A DNA stretch of 64,000 nt from Pipra filicauda (Eukaryota; Chordata; Aves; Passeriformes; Pipridae), in assembly GCF_003945595.2 (NCBI RefSeq), contig NW_024104358.1:744001-808000 (forward strand). The letters are read 5' to 3'. The first letter of the stretch is position 1. The number at the start of each line of letters is the position of its first letter. The notes beneath the pieces were generated by a model that did no database searches, was not told where the DNA came from, and saw only the letters and a program-made list of their open reading frames with translations. Position numbers and translations under genes: made by a program. This document shows, one piece after another, positions 23,601-37,989 of the stretch.

Positions 23601-26600
23601 GGCAAGAGGAAGGTACTTAAAATTGCCTCAAAATAAAACACAGTTACAACCACAATATCCACAGCTTATACATTAAAATAATCTGATGAGAGACAAAGTT
23701 GTTAAGTAAAGTTCTCAAACTTAATTCAGGACCCACTGCTGGAGTGAGACGTTTAGGATAGGTCTCCTGACACCTAACTTCAGCCACCTGAAAGCCAGGC
23801 ACTGTAAGTCAGCTATACAGGTTCCCTGAGTCAAGAGAAAGAGATGGGTTACTCCAAAATCCAGTTCATTCCATCTGCTAAAGTGACATGGATGTAAGCA
23901 ATGTGGATACCAACCCGAGCAGGGCAACACCAACCTCTGGATCTGCTCTCTCTTTTCACTGTCTAGAACACAAGATTGGTTGCCCATCCCGGATGAGGTA
24001 TTTATGTTTTAGAAGATGAATTCAGAGCACTACAAACTCCTCTTTAATAGGAGGTACTTTATACATCTCAGAGATGTTATACACTTTCATGTACAGATCT
24101 CAGCATGTCTTGTATACAGATATTAGGAAGAAATTACTGATGGAAGTAGCACACACCAGAGCACCCTACTGCTGTGACACACAACCACCACTCATCCAGG
24201 CCTGTCAGCCAGATGCTGCAGCTTTAAGTCTGCATTATATACCAGAACAGGCATAGATGAGCATGTCCTGTAACTGTCTGTGCAGCTCACCACTGCCCTG
24301 CTTGGCAAATCTGAAAGCAGAGGCTGTATAACTAAATAGAAGCTGATCTAGTGATGGAAGCATAGCAGCAGAAAACAGAAATACTGAAAGCCACTTCTTT
24401 ACATGCAGAAAGATACTTCCCAAAGGAAATAACTCACTTTCTTCTTCCCAGAGCAAAACTGCAGTGGCACTCATGAATGAATAAAAAGGAGAGGAAATAA
24501 CACAAAAAAGAACTGAAAACAGTCTAAACCCCTTTGTGCAAACCATGGACTTTGGACCTGAGAGCACTGTTTTGAAGAACTGCTGCCACTGGGCTAACTA
24601 AGCTGAAACAACCTGCTGTTTCCAGGCCACAAGGTAACACCTCACAATAAATGGCTGTGGAGTAAGTTCTTATAAAATGAGATTAGCTTCACACACCATG
24701 CATTCAAAATTCAACATGCAACATCATGTCTGCCATTCCTCAAAGGAATAGCAGTAAGATAGAAAGCTTGAATTTACTCAGAACATAATCACTCATTTTA
24801 TTTATCAGTTCAGAGAATGCAAATCTTAAGGCACTTTGTGAACAGTCTACAACAACAATTTATGACCCACAATGATAGTCTAATACATGCTCAAAAGCTA
24901 GATACCCACATCCTCCCAAGTAGAACTGAAATATATAAGGCCCTTATGCAAACACTGAACCAGTGTTATTAATCTAGAGATCCTGGCATAACTACTGCAG
25001 GCAATCAAAAAAACCAAACTCAGTAACAACCCAGTCCTGGTACAAAACAGATCAAAACTAAAGTTTAGAAAGATAAACAATATCTGGATATAACCAAATG
25101 GGGAAAATGCAGAAGGCTGTTTCAAAGTTAAGGCTGTCTGGATCTAGATAACACTGGGTCCATTCTGTGCTCCAAGATACTGTCATCAGTATTCCAGCAT
25201 TTGAATTTTTTGTACCTATAAATGAGTGTCAGGTTCAAGCATGTCTTTCATGCAGTAACCTCGACACTTTCTATCCTTGTTGCTTGCCATATCCCAGCTG
25301 CACATCACGTTCTTACCAGTCCCGTTGCTTAGGAAGAGCTCAGTCTTACCTCTACCAAATCCCATGAAGACGTACAAGGTAGTAGGACTTTTTTTTTCAG
25401 GTGCTCCAGACTTGAGCCAAACTGCACATCTGAACATGTGTGCATTGCCAGTAGAAGGGAAGGCCTTAGCCTCACCATCCTACTATCTGGGTTTGGGGAC
25501 AAACCAACTCTGCTACAAACCAATCTATAAACAGCTGTCAGCAGCAGCATCTTAAAAGGCTGCAGAAAGTGGTAGTTTCAGTGGTGCAAAAAAGTCCAAG
25601 AAGGGGCAAATTATAACCACCAGGATGCCTTCAGCCACAGAGAAGCAATGATAAACCAAAAGAGAAGCCAGGTTTTGTAGATATCAACCTGCCAGACCAT
25701 GTTAAGGTTTGTGAACACAGGTGCCAACAGCTAGGACCTGAAATTTAGCCCAGTGACCTTATTTCTGAAAGTCCGTAAACAAGGAGCACAGAACTGCCAG
25801 AGCAGCACAAGGAGCTTGAGGAAAAGCGTCACTGCTGGACACAACTGTGGATCACTGCTGCCTCAATGCAGGAATGAGTGCTATTACCAGAACTGTTTTC
25901 AAATCAACTCTTTGCAGGCGATGGAAAGGAAGGTAAGAGTCACTGCTTTGTTTTGGATGGGAAAAAATGCTGTGCACTGGAAGTAAACCGATTTAAAGAT
26001 ACTGATTTTACAATGCTGAAGCATGCCAGCTACTCTGAGCACCCTCATTATAAAGGGAAGCATTGAGGGGAGAGCTGGAAAGAGAAGGCATCCATCAAGA
26101 CTCCCCACCTCTGCCAAAGCCTTTCTGAATGCCATCCTTGTGATTACTGCGGCTGTTCAGACACATATATGAAAGTGCAGTTACTGTTAAAGAGCGGTCT
26201 GGGCGAGAAATCTCTCCCACCCTCTGCCAGGTGGTTTTGACAACTTTCATCTTCGAATTTCCACAGGGTAAAAGTCTTCAGCTTACAAGCTTCCCATCAC
26301 ATCATCAGGGGGAAGAAGCTTTTGTTCACAAACACCCAAGTCATAACTCTACCACAAAGCATGACTAGAGCAAAACCATGCCCTGGGTACCCAGCCCACA
26401 ACACATGCCTGCATGATTTTAAACCAAAACTGACCTTCAGAGCTGCCCTGCTGCAGAGCCACTGTGTCTTCATAGGGGTGACCAACCAGTCTTTCACACC
26501 ACCCCATGCTTTGCCTGTGCCCCTCTAAATGGTTTCTTGTCCACATAACCCAGGCAGTGGACAACTGTTTTGGGACGCTCACCTGTAAAAATGCTTCATG

Positions 26601-27687
26601 ACTTTATCAGCTGTCTTATCAGAGAGGTTGTGGGAGGGTATGAAGCATTACAGGGAATTTAATGAGAAAATGAGCATACAGGGGCAAAGTCAACTGCATC
26701 TGGAAACACTGGTTTTGCCTTTCAGGTGTTAACCTTTTAAAAACAGATATACTAGAGATATCAAGACAGACACAGAAGACAGTCAGCAAAACAAACACAT
26801 AAACAGGACCTTTGGAAAAGGAATTAAGCATGCTAAACTCTAACATGTTGATTTACTAATATAAATGCAAATTTTACTTAAAACTTATTTTATTTTTCTT
26901 TGCATTTTTCCAACACAGACACATTACAAGCAAGTTGTTGCTGGTGGGCTTACTCAGCTATGAACACTACACTACTGCTATCAGTAAGATCAATCATGCA
27001 CTAAATTGCTACTGAAAATATACTCTCTCTTCTGGCTTTATTTCTTCACATGTACATTTTTTATGTAGGGAGTAACTGCATTTTGAAGCTGCCTGCAACT
27101 TAACCATTGGCTTTTGCACAAGGGTCAATACGAAATATTTTTTTCCATACTCTGATGATACCAAAAGCTGTGGCCAATACGAACACACAGGCTATGGTCA
27201 TGTTTTGCTTGCGACTGTGCTGGTTAACCAAGGAGGTAACAACCTCTTAAATGGAACTACATCATTTTTGCCAGTTTTCACTGATAGATGAACCCACAAT
27301 ATTCTCCTTCTTCTCTTCATAACAGGCATATTTCAACTATTTCCCTCACTTAGAAACTAATTAAACTATGATTACACTTGAAAAAAAAAATGTATCAGCA
27401 AAAAATAACTATCAACAATTTAGCACCACCAGTTGAAAATTAAAAGACGCTTATATAGAAGACTCAAAAAGCCTCTACTTGACTTCGACTTACCAAGAGC
27501 TAAAATGCCAAGAGGAATCTGGACACCCTTTGAAGGTTTCTACCTTGTTAAGTAGAGATGTATGAAGGGAACGTGAGGCTGTAGGGTTGGAGATAACCCT
27601 GTGGTAGGTGCTTTTGATGCTACAAATACTGGCAGACCCAATCACCACCTTAATGATATCTGAAAAGGAAGCTTATTTTTCTAGCAA
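17678..27687. other. Long non-coding stretch without recognised genes
   Basis: Ten kilobases of AT-rich DNA in which I recognise no exon, LINE, SINE or CpG cluster. A-rich runs occur near 20690-20760, and a short CA-rich run ('cacatacatacacacatc') near 22511-22528. Frames of about 110 codons at 19211-19543 and 24235-24567 (both minus) lack domains or plausible splice context. Confidence 0.55.
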
Positions 27688-27732
27688 TTGTTTGGTGGTT
27701 TGTTTTTGTTGGTTTTGGGTTGGGTTTTTTTT
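27688..27732 (+). repeat. G/T-rich low-complexity tract
   Basis: About 45 bases almost entirely of T and G with repeated GGTTT / GGGTT units, ending in a T run. Simple sequence. Confidence 0.7.
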
Positions 27733-28484
27733 CCCAGTAGATTGCCTATAGTTCTCTGCTTCTTTGGGAGATTTAAAGTAGGCCTGTAAGGCTAGGGGTT
27801 AGGGAAGTAGCACTGGGCTTCGTAGTCAATTTTTACCTTAGCATATATGGAATCTGGTTTTCCCCAGTGGGATACTGAAATGTGAGTCTTAAAGATACCT
27901 TTGTTTTAACTGAAGGCTTTAAGGTATTCCACTTCTTTGAACTCACTCCTTGTGAAAATCCATTAGGTGCTGAATTAAATTTGCTTTATAAAAATGTAAG
28001 ACACTCATTCAATTGTTTTTATCCTCCCACAGGTTGGCCCATTTCTAACATGTTCTCCACTACATCTAACAGCATTACCACGGACTTCAAGGACTTGTAT
28101 TCACGACACTGTCAACAACACTACAGGTGTTCTGCTGCTTACAGAAAGCACTGAGTACCAGAAAAAGAGGAAACAAAGACTGCAGCATTATACTGAAAAC
28201 TGAGCATTGCTACTCATCACTTTGGATTTGGCTCAGCACTGGGTTAGCAAATCTATGTTTTGTAACACCAAGTATGCAGGATTTCATTTCCTGTGGTCTT
28301 GAAGACTCCTGATTCAGCAAGCAAAGTCTCGGTATCTCTTCCAATTCTCCAGCTCTTTGGTAACATTTTTTCTAATGCTGACCCAGTCCTTATAGGATGG
28401 GTTTGGTAGCATGAAATACATTAAACCTCATCCTCAGACACAGGAAGAAATACAAAGAGACTGGGATGTTCACTGTATAATCCT
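27733..28484. other. Non-coding stretch, nothing recognised
   Basis: No gene or repeat identified between the G/T tract and the SINE-like piece. Confidence 0.55.
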
Positions 28485-28580
28485 GAGCACACCAGTCAAC
28501 CTCCCTATGCTTCATTTACCACCTGAAAAGCTGGGACACTCCAGAAGTCTGCTACAAGGCTTAATTAACCAGCATCTGGG
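28485..28580 (+). repeat. Probable ancient MIR-type SINE tail fragment
   Basis: The run 'aacctccctatgcttcattt' followed by 'accacctgaaaagctggg', and about 40 bases later 'caaggcttaattaa', follows the order of the conserved MIR-family tail (accounting-like 'cctcagtttcc', 'atctgtaaaatgggg', then a 'gaggcttaattaa' type segment). The match is degenerate, as expected for an old fragment. No target-site duplication is visible. Confidence 0.5.
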
Positions 28581-28950
28581 CCTTGGTTCAAAGGTACTGA
28601 AGAGACCAGTACAGTCACTCAGTCCCTGTGAAGGTGGGGGTGAGAAAGGGAGGTGTTTTATACTGTACAAGGTCTCTGAGAGTGCTGCCATTGATTGATA
28701 ACAACAAACTGCTAAGGGAGGGTGAAAGTGTCTCAGTGGGGACATAGAGGTGAACAGCACAACCTGTCACACTGAACCCTTGGGTCCTAAGTCCCTGCAC
28801 AGGTGGGTACCTGCACTGTATCACACCAAGGGGCCACACAAGCCCCTCATCTCTACTCTGAACTGAGGACTAACTGCACTGTTTTCTTTTTTTGCAAAAA
28901 GAAATTACGAGGGCACAAACTGAGAGGTCTAAGTCAACAAAAATTCTTCA

Positions 28951-29011
28951 GCAGAGCTGGGATTTGAACCCACTCTCAGTTCAGGGCCTTATCTATTAGG
29001 CAAAGCTGTCC
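28951..29011 (-). repeat. tRNA-like SINE head
   Basis: On the minus strand an A-box-like 'ttgcctaatagataagg' is followed by a perfect B box GGTTCAAATCC (28960-28970) and a 'cagctctgc' end. This is the layout of a tRNA-derived SINE promoter. It does not fold as an intact tRNA: the anticodon arm is short and the acceptor ends do not pair well. It lies about 370 bases from the MIR-type fragment on the opposite strand, so the two are probably separate insertions. Confidence 0.5.
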
Positions 29012-31689
29012 AAGACGATAAGCTCTGTTTCCATGTCCTTGCTAAAAAATATCTTTTATGGGCGTACTTTTTTCCACAATGACCTAGCTCGTTCTCGTTA
29101 CTGTTTCCGCTGGAAACAAAAATTTATTTTGCACTGTTTCCTCTGGATTCCCTTTTTTTTGGAGAATAATTGCTCCTAAAATTAAAGATTTTTTTTTTTG
29201 TTTGTATATTCAGTTCTATATGGCTCTTTCAAATAAATGCATAATGAAAGGCAAATGGAGTTTAACAACCATGTTGCTGAATAATCTTAATTTACGGATC
29301 CCAGCACACTCCACACAGATCTGACCAAGGAGTTGAGAAATCTTGGCCTTGTGCTTAGGCAAGGTGGCTGCTGGACCAGCAGCATGTCAGAGTGGTTTTC
29401 AGGCTTTCCAAGCCACATTTTTACTCTTTTCCCTCCTACTGAGGAAATATTTCCTGAACATCACAAGCAAAATGGACAGCATGTTATCAATATTCTCATG
29501 TCTCTGTCAGTAAAAAGTGCACCTTTGTACTTGTGTTGATGTCCTTATTTTGGGGAGAAAATTATGACATATTGCATCAGGAGAAAACACTTTTTTAAAA
29601 AGAAATTATCAAAAATAACTGTTCCATCAACTGGTTTATAGTTCCAAAGTCATCTATTTTGGCAATGTAGAGGTCTGTTCATGCTGCATGAGATACCTTA
29701 CCTGCATGATAGAATCAGATGTAAAATCTCAGGCAGTTTCCCACAAGGAAAACCTTTTATGAACATGGACACACAGAGGACAGTATGCGTTTTGTCTTGG
29801 AACCGCACACTTATGCTTACCTACCAGACTTTTTTTGGTAGGACAGAAGCTTCACCTCTGTTCCAAGGACCCTGTGATCTTAACTAGTGCAAGGGTTCTG
29901 TGCTATCACTTCTCTCATCAGAATTGCTGTTGGCCCCTGCTGCTCTTGCACTGTAAGGTCAAAAGGTATCAGAGATGAACATCAAGAAAGAAATAAGCTT
30001 TAAATACTTTTTAAGAACCAAATGTGCTACAAGTAAGCCCTCAGTCTGTGATTACTACATATAGCAAAGGAGGGCAGTGGCAAAACAACCAACTTTGCAA
30101 GATCAGCAGGGGTACACAAAGAAAGTGGAAAGCCAGTTGACTGCGAATATACAGCTCCCAAACTATAGCTTTAGGTTTACAGGACAGGTGGTATTCAATC
30201 CCCACTAAGTTTACCTGCTAAGTCACAGAAGAAAATACTAATATTCTTGACTGTTCCATCTTTTCATAAGCAATCACAATAACAACACAGTATGGTCACA
30301 AGTGGATAAGAAATTAGGAATGGTCTATGGCAAAGTTTTGTTCAGATTGCAGCATCTGTGAAAAGTACATTGCTTATCTTCTGCCAAAAGTCCTAGAGCA
30401 GATCCTCTTATGCCTCATTCAAGTTTATTTCTTTTTGGAACCACTAACAGTTACAAATCCATTTATAAAATTCTGTGAGAAACAGTCAATTATCTTCCTT
30501 TCTTTTTAAAATATATTAAAATTAGAATGCAATAAAAGTCTAATTTCACTGTGTGAAGAGTACTACTCAAACTCAAGTGCTAAATTATTACTCACTTTCA
30601 ATTCATCACTGCTTTCCAGAATTTACATACATCAAAATCTCAATAAAAACAACTTCACAAGCATTGTAGACAAGGAGAGAAACAAGACCTGGACAAGACT
30701 GTATAATAAGCATGACCATCCAAGCCAAGCTTCTACCCTTTTCAGGCTGTAAACCTGTGTCCTAGCACTTCACACCAAAACTGAAAAGTAGTATGGAAAT
30801 ATAACTAATTCCTTCAGCTGCAATGAACTGCAGAAGCAAATGTTTTCCATTCTGTAAGTCTTAAGTTCTCTTAAATTAATTTTTACTCATACACCCCCAA
30901 ATAGCTGCAAAGCCAAAATATATTTTAGTGTACATTTCCCTGCTCTTCTTGGAGGTGAAGGGAAGAAAGAAGGGATTGGCAAGATGCATTTAAACTCTAA
31001 AATAATCCTTATAAATGACATTTTGCCAGGACACTTCCTTCAATGTAACACAAAAGAATTAATGCAAATAGACTACTCTTGTAAAGAGAATTGAAACATT
31101 CCCGTTTTCTTTTTGGCCCTAAAACCTTTTACCAGAATCACTGTAAAGTAGTTTCATTCAGGAATGTGAGCACAATACATCAGACTCTTCTCATTTCAGA
31201 AATACTGAAGCCCCTATTGCTCCAATCTTCCCACAAGCACCACACCACTCAAGCCCACAACTCAGTTCGAAGCAAGGGCTACACACACCTCCTGGCCTGC
31301 TTCCCTTTTCCATCCCACTCCCCCTGATCGCAGCCACCTCTTCTCTCACATCCTGATCTTCCCCAAAATTAAATTCTCGTGACTGGTTTCAAAGCATTCT
31401 GCAGACCCCTTTCAAGCAGATGGGCAATTTGAGCCTTTTTCCCAACACAGGGGCAAGAGGAGATGTGTGCCTGGAGCAGATGTGACCTGCCCACAGGCTA
31501 GACACAGTGCCAAGACCCAGGAGAGCTGTCCTGTCCCTGGCAGAGGTCTGTGCACGGAGCGAGCTCAGGCTCTAACCCCCATCAGCTGAACAAACCCCAG
31601 CTCAGTACCCAATGGCTCAAGCCCCATGACACCTCACTGCGCCAGCTACTGAAGACTATTCTGCCACATGGAGAAGATGAGGGGTGATG
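29012..31689. other. Non-coding stretch, nothing recognised
   Basis: AT-rich single-copy DNA with short T runs near 29152 and 29190. The interval 31430-31680 is more GC-rich and directly precedes the CR1 fragment; I cannot say whether it is part of the same element. Confidence 0.55.
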
Positions 31690-31931
31690 GGTTACAAGTT
31701 ACTTCTGGAAAGATTCCGACTGGGCACAAGAGGAAAATCTGTCACAATGAGAACAATGAGCCATCGGAATAATCTCCTCAGGGAAGTGGTGGATCCTCCA
31801 ACACTGGACATGTTTAGAATTTGGCTGGACAGGGTACTGGTAATATTGTCTAGATCATGTTTTTGCTAAGAAAGGCTGGACCAGATGATCCTTGAGGTCC
31901 CTTCCAACTTCATATTCTATTCTATAATTCT
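31690..31931 (+). mobile_element. CR1 LINE 3' end, 5'-truncated and diverged
   Basis: The end of a CR1 retrotransposon in plus orientation. Recognisable in order: 'gaacaatgagccatcggaat', 'aatctcctcagggaagtggt', 'ctggacatgtttagaatttg', 'gctggaccagatgatccttg', 'aggtcccttccaactt', and a worn copy of the short terminal repeat (31914-31931, derived from ATTCTATGATTCTATG). CR1 is the dominant LINE of birds and is also present in crocodilians and turtles. Wording at the terminus and the mismatches indicate an older CR1 subfamily. The exact 5' boundary is uncertain. No coding capacity remains. Confidence 0.93.
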
Positions 31932-34900
31932 TATAGCACACAGGCTCTGCATGGGGCCAGCCCATGAGATGCTAGCTGGATTGTTTTTTCTTGATTTAGC
32001 ATACATGCCTGGAAAAAGAGGTGACTGAAAGGCAGGTGACTGACCAAGTGCAACAAAGACACTTGACACCTCTGCTCCCTTTGGTTTTCCTTGTGGTGTT
32101 CCCAGGAGGAAAATGTCCCCAAAACATAGAGTCACCACGAAGCCAAGATGCTACTTCAATTCACCTATGAAGTATTTTGACAGATACATGGGATATAAGT
32201 GCTTCTGGGTATCACACAACATGAAAGAAATTCAGCTTCCCACAGATTAAAACCTTTATTGGATGTTTCTCTGCCTGGCCTGGACGCATTGCTCTCCAAA
32301 ACGGAGACTTGTATCTGTCTGACAGAAGTCAGCTATTGAACAACACACTATGGCTCATGCTTAAGGCTCTGAAATATTGTATCCATTAAGTGGTTACTTT
32401 TTTCCCAAGGAGCCTATGGAGTTACAAGAAGCTACAATTTTCTCCAGATCTGTCAGTCTGATAATTTCTAATACCTGTGGCCCAACGCAGAAGAGCTGCA
32501 CTGGGGGACTACGACAAGGTTCCCATACCTTCGTTTTCATCAGGTTTTACAATCCAAAAGAACCTTGTGGAGAAGGAGAAACTGAGACAAGAGCCTCATT
32601 CCTGCCTCCTCCCATGCCCTCTTTAAGATTTCATTTTATTTTGCTGCTACTGTTTTTCTGGGGAGCTGGTTTTTTTTTGGGGGGGGGGGAGTGGTTTTGT
32701 TGAAGATGCTCCATTTCCTTCTTCCCACTTGTCAATGCTGGTAGTTTATGGACTTTTGAACTCCTTGGGTGAAATGCAGCTGAAGATTTCCAGACCAAAA
32801 TCCTGCATGCAGCTGCAGCAGCCTCTGAACAGCTGGGTCAGCCCCATCAGCCCCTCTCCAAACTGCACATCTGAATGAGGAGCACACCCGTAAAATACCA
32901 AAAAATATGCAAAAGCACAGAGGCACTGCCTTGCACAGAAAAGGAGCTTTTAAGAAGCACTTTCAGTATTAAAGTGTGGTAATTACTTTACAATTATCCT
33001 AACTAGCTGTGGTGCACCCTTGGTGTTACCTGAACCCATGTACAATAAGCGTAAGGTGAAGGGAAGTAGGACCAAAGGCTCTGTTCAGCAATCTGGATAC
33101 ATAGGGTAAAGTTGATTTAAAAGAAGAAAAACTGGATTGTGGAGAGATTTCTTCCTCATATCTCCAGTCACCACAGTATAGATATTCCACATGCCATTCA
33201 AACCCTACTAAACAAAGGCAGAATCATTACCTAAGGTGTAATTTCATGGGCCCTGTACTGTATTCCTCACTGGGGACTGCAAGCATCACTCAAAATGGTA
33301 AGCAGTACACAACAAGAGCGATCAGGTTTTTTTAGATATCAGCTCTGCTAATCAAACACGCTCACAGAACCCGGGACTTAAAACTGATGGATGACCCCAC
33401 TCTTATTCCTACAGACCACTTGCCTCAAAACCATTTAGTAGCAAGGGCACCATGACAATTCCAAGAGAGAGGGCAAACGGGTGGTCGTACATGTTCATGG
33501 GGGTGCTTGCTGTGAGAGAAGGACAAAAGCAAACACACCTGGGGAAAAAGAATGCAGAATGGTACCTCTGAACTTTGCCACAGGACAACATCCAAAACAA
33601 GCAACAGGGAAAGCTGTCCTTTTTCCACACAAACTGAGTATGCAGCTTTTCTACAGGCACTGGAAATACAAATATTTGTTCCTCCATGAAAGCACTACCT
33701 CTACTAAGAGTGGTTTTAAGCACAAGTCCAAGCCCATATTCATCTAAGCCAGGTATAATTCATATCCTCATCAAGTAACTACAATCTGAGCTAATCATCT
33801 GCAGAGCTCATGGTCAAGCTTTAGGGCGAGAGTCATCCGACCTACTTTTAATGCCACATCAGGAGGAGAAGAATTGCACCCTGGCGTGTACATTTCTCTC
33901 CAGCAACTATCACACGAATCCAGACAACCCACCTTGCACAAAACACCTCTACATTTTATTCCATGTGTCCAGGTTATCTGCAGAACTGATACTCAAGGCC
34001 GTGCTTCCAACCACGTTAAGCCTTAACAGTGGTCACAGTAAGTATCCACCTGGGGTATAACTGGTACGGATACAACTGGCATCACCCCATTGGCTTCAGT
34101 CCCTCAGATAGAGCAGTCCCAGTGTTCAGGGAAGGGGTCCACAGGATGGCTGAGTTCAGATGGGCTGCCAACAGTGTGAGCACACCACACCCAATGCACG
34201 ACCATCCCAGCACTACCTCAAGGCACGCACGCAGCAGGGATTAGCAAGAACATTACGCTTTTGTACATTTCCTCACTGCAGACACTCAAAAGGGCTTGAC
34301 TGAAGCAGAAGATAAACCCTTCCCTCTGTCCCTGCTTTGCTGGATTAGATAGATTCACTCACACATCAGTTATAGCTTCAAGTTCAAGAGAGAGATTTCC
34401 CTTTCCTTTCTCTTGAATGTTTCTTGTTAGAGGAGATTGAGGGAGTAGGACACCTGGGGATCAGACCTAATGGATTCCAGCACCGAATCTGAGTCTCAAA
34501 ATCAAATCCTGCTGTCGCTGAAATGTTGCTAGGTATCTTTGTTATTCTTTCCAGTATCTGTCTTCTTGTTTTGGTGCTGTCAGAATGATTGTGTTTCCTT
34601 AGACAGTGAATGCCCTGGGTGCCACTGTTACCATGCTCCCAGAGCTCATGTGGCATTTCCAGTGCCTAGGACATAACAGGGATTATTGCAGCACACGCTC
34701 CTGCCTGGGAATTTGCTGGGTGCAAGGACTAAACAGCAAATATAAAAAGCCATAGATAAGTTGCTACAGTAATTAGATTATACAGTCGTCATGAATACAA
34801 AAGTGTTTGGGTGCAGCCTGAATTCATTAAAAGTACAACCAAACAATTGCTTAAGAAAGATTTTTTTTTTTAGCACACACATATGTTTCATTATCAGCAA

Positions 34901-37900
34901 CAGCACAAAGATTACTGGTGGCTGCACCTCTAACTCTCAAGGACTTGTTAGCTCTAGCTATTGATCCATGAACTAAATATATTTTTCTAGGAATTTCTGG
35001 CCAGGAATGTTCATACCGACCCAAACTACTGCAGTTTTAATAGGTCGCCCATGGACTGTAACATCACTCTCCATGTTCATCAGGTTCATGCCTCTGAACA
35101 CGTTAATATCCACCAGTCTCCCCCACTAAGTAGCAAACTGCTGGGATTTGGTTCTCCCTTTGTTTGAGGGTACTTATTAGGAGGGGGTGATGGGCTACTA
35201 ACATCAGGGTTTAACTCAAATACACAAAAGCCAGGAAATTCACAGCCAAGGCTGAAAATGTGTGCTGACACAGCAGCATTATCTCCTGCCATTAAGCCTC
35301 TTCTGGATCTTTTGGCACAAGGGTCTGGGTTAAAGCCTGTGTGTCAGCAAAGATTTTTCAGACCTTGCCACCAATTTCCTTGCTTAAGTTGCTAGCTTTA
35401 CTCAGATATATTCTTCTTAACATTACATGAACACTTCATGAAGACGAAGCACATATGCACACACACCCCACAACTCACACCTTTCCATGTGTGGTTTCAC
35501 CTTCCTTCTCCCCAAGGGCTGTGAATACGGCATGAACAAACTCATGAGCAAAATCCCAGCCGTCCTTCCAAAATGGACACAAAAGGGGATTAAGCAGTGC
35601 TGAATAGTGCTGACAAACAGACCTGGGCAACCGTAGCAATTGGTATTTCAGAGCAGCGTCACATCCCAAGGATCCGGCTTTGGCTTCCCTCCCAAACCTG
35701 GGAAGGTGGGCAGGAGGAGGACCCTGGGGATTAGCCATGGCATAGCTCTCCTCAGGGGCAGAGAGGCCAAAAATGAAGCTGGGGGAACTGAGTTTTGGCT
35801 CTTCTAGTCACCCTTGGTGAATTCATTTAGTCATTCTTTAAATAAGGGGGTGAGGATAGGAAGCTTTGGGAGACTTTACTTGGAAGTGACTTCCCAGAAA
35901 GGGGAAATTCTCCATCCCAATGGCAGGAGGCCTGGGCTGGCTGCAGGTGGGCACAGCCACAGCTGCTACCCACCCCTCTTCCCTGCTGCTCCAGCCCCTT
36001 CAGGGGCTTCACTAATCTAAAAATACAACAGGGCAGGGTGGGGAAAAAAACCCAGAGCAATAAAGAGGTGAGGTTTCTCCCATTTCTGCCTGTAGCTAGG
36101 AGCTACACACTGGAGGATGGCTGAAAATAGGTTAAATTGTGAAACTGCACCAATGGGTGAGCCCACTCCTGCAGGACAGCTCACCTGGGCACACTGGTGG
36201 GTCCCAGAGTCCAGCACACACAAAACATCCCACACATGGGACACTAGACCAGCCCCTCACATCCACAACCTGCATCAGGACCTGCTAACTTAGAAATGCT
36301 GAAGCAGGTGAAGTCTCAGTCATGGCAGTGAGAAAAGGAAAGGGGACCTGGGTTGAAGTGAGGAGCCAGAGGAGTTTGCCCAGGTTAAACAACTGACAGC
36401 ACAGCAGCCCCCAACTCTGAACCAAAACCTGCTCCTTTCCACACAATTTAAATGTTCTGCCAAGCAAGAGAAGCTCTGGCTGCCCATAGGGCTGAGATCC
36501 AGAAGGGTACGGTACAGTCCACACTTTCATTTTCTCCATCTACTTTTAAAATCCAGACCAAGATTTAAGGCAGACTTAAGAAATTACTTAAATGACAGCA
36601 AATGACCAAGACATCTCACCAAGAACAAAACTAGCTAACTTGGCTCTCTACACAGGCACCCTAGAATTAGAGTTCATCTCATTGGTTACAAGGCATTTGT
36701 CATAGATGTATCACTAAATTAAAAAATTAGGACGTTACTTACACCTGCCCAAAATTTACCAGCTTTATACAAGGGACTTGCCAGAATGACTCAACATCAA
36801 ATAAAAGGGCAGGGTTGGATTTTAGTTTTAAAGACATGTAGTTAATATAATCCATAAATAACTGAAATAGTGTTTCTGACTAAAAGGGCCATTGTTCATT
36901 TTTATCACATATATGAAGAGAAGTGCTATGGGGAAGGCAGGGGAGGCTTTCCAACAGAACGTTACAGATTTATTTTATAAAAAAAAAAAAAATCCAACCA
37001 TACGGAAGGATACCTTTGGGGCAGTAGTTTCACGTGTGCTTCAGTACAAAGGCAAGGGCTTTAACTATGGATGTCAAAGAGATGAACTTAACCAATACAC
37101 AGGAAAGAGAAAGGAGAAACTGGTGACAGATAAATTTGTATTTTATTAGGACTCTAAAATCCTACAGACCTAATGTTACTGTTAATATAATATAGCTATG
37201 AGGATTTTTCCAGATTAATATGAGTCATTTTGGACAATGACACTTAAGCAGTTTAATTAGTCACTCAAAGTCTAAACCTAAACCAGTTCTTAGCTTTAAA
37301 CCAGATCAGCTCCCAGTTCCAGTTAACTGGGCAACCACGGAAAAATTTGTCATCACAGGGGAGGCAAAAGTACAGTTAGAAGCAGATGTGCTCCTTTCCA
37401 TGGCAGTGACATCATTTTGACAGTAAAGCAACAGTAAAAATTTGTCAGGCGATAAATTCCTCTCCGAAAATGCCGCTGCAGCAGTAACAGCTGCCAGGAG
37501 CAGGACATGTCTTGGGACAGGGAGTCTTAACCAAACAAGCCTGCATCTTCAGCCATTAATCCAACTGGAAACCAGTGGGTCCCATCCTGCTTCCCACAGA
37601 GGCCATGCAGAATCCACAGCACCATCAAATGCTGAGGAGAGCAGAGCTCCCTGGATTGACAGGGCTGGCAGGAGAGCAGGCGCCCGCCCAATTAGTCTGC
37701 CCCACAAGGCTGGCCAGCTGATGTTAACCCCATGGGGAAACCAACCCCTGGCTCTGAGCACACAAGGGATTAAAAACCTCAGGTTGAGATCACTAAGTCT
37801 TCCTTCCAATTAACTCAAACAAACAGATGAACATAGTCTTCAAGCCATGCAGTAAACAGCAAAACAAGCAAAAAAATAAAATCCAAAACCATGTGACATC

Positions 37901-37989
37901 GCCCTCCCCCTGTACATGTTTTATTCCATCGATGACAGAGGACTCAGTCAAAATCTGCAAATTGGTAGGCAGCACATTCTGTGCTGTCT
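31932..37989. other. Long non-coding stretch
   Basis: No gene recognised. It includes the T9G11 run at 32670-32689 and an A-rich run near 36980. A plus-strand frame of 123 codons (37442-37813) is in a GC-richer patch and is also open on the other strand. Confidence 0.55.
32670..32689 (+). repeat. T9G11 homopolymer junction
   Basis: Nine T followed directly by eleven G. A simple-sequence feature; run length is prone to sequencing or assembly error. Confidence 0.85.

Noticed and set aside
28951..29011. Functional tRNA gene
   Set aside because: Acceptor and anticodon arms do not pair properly; a SINE head is the better reading.
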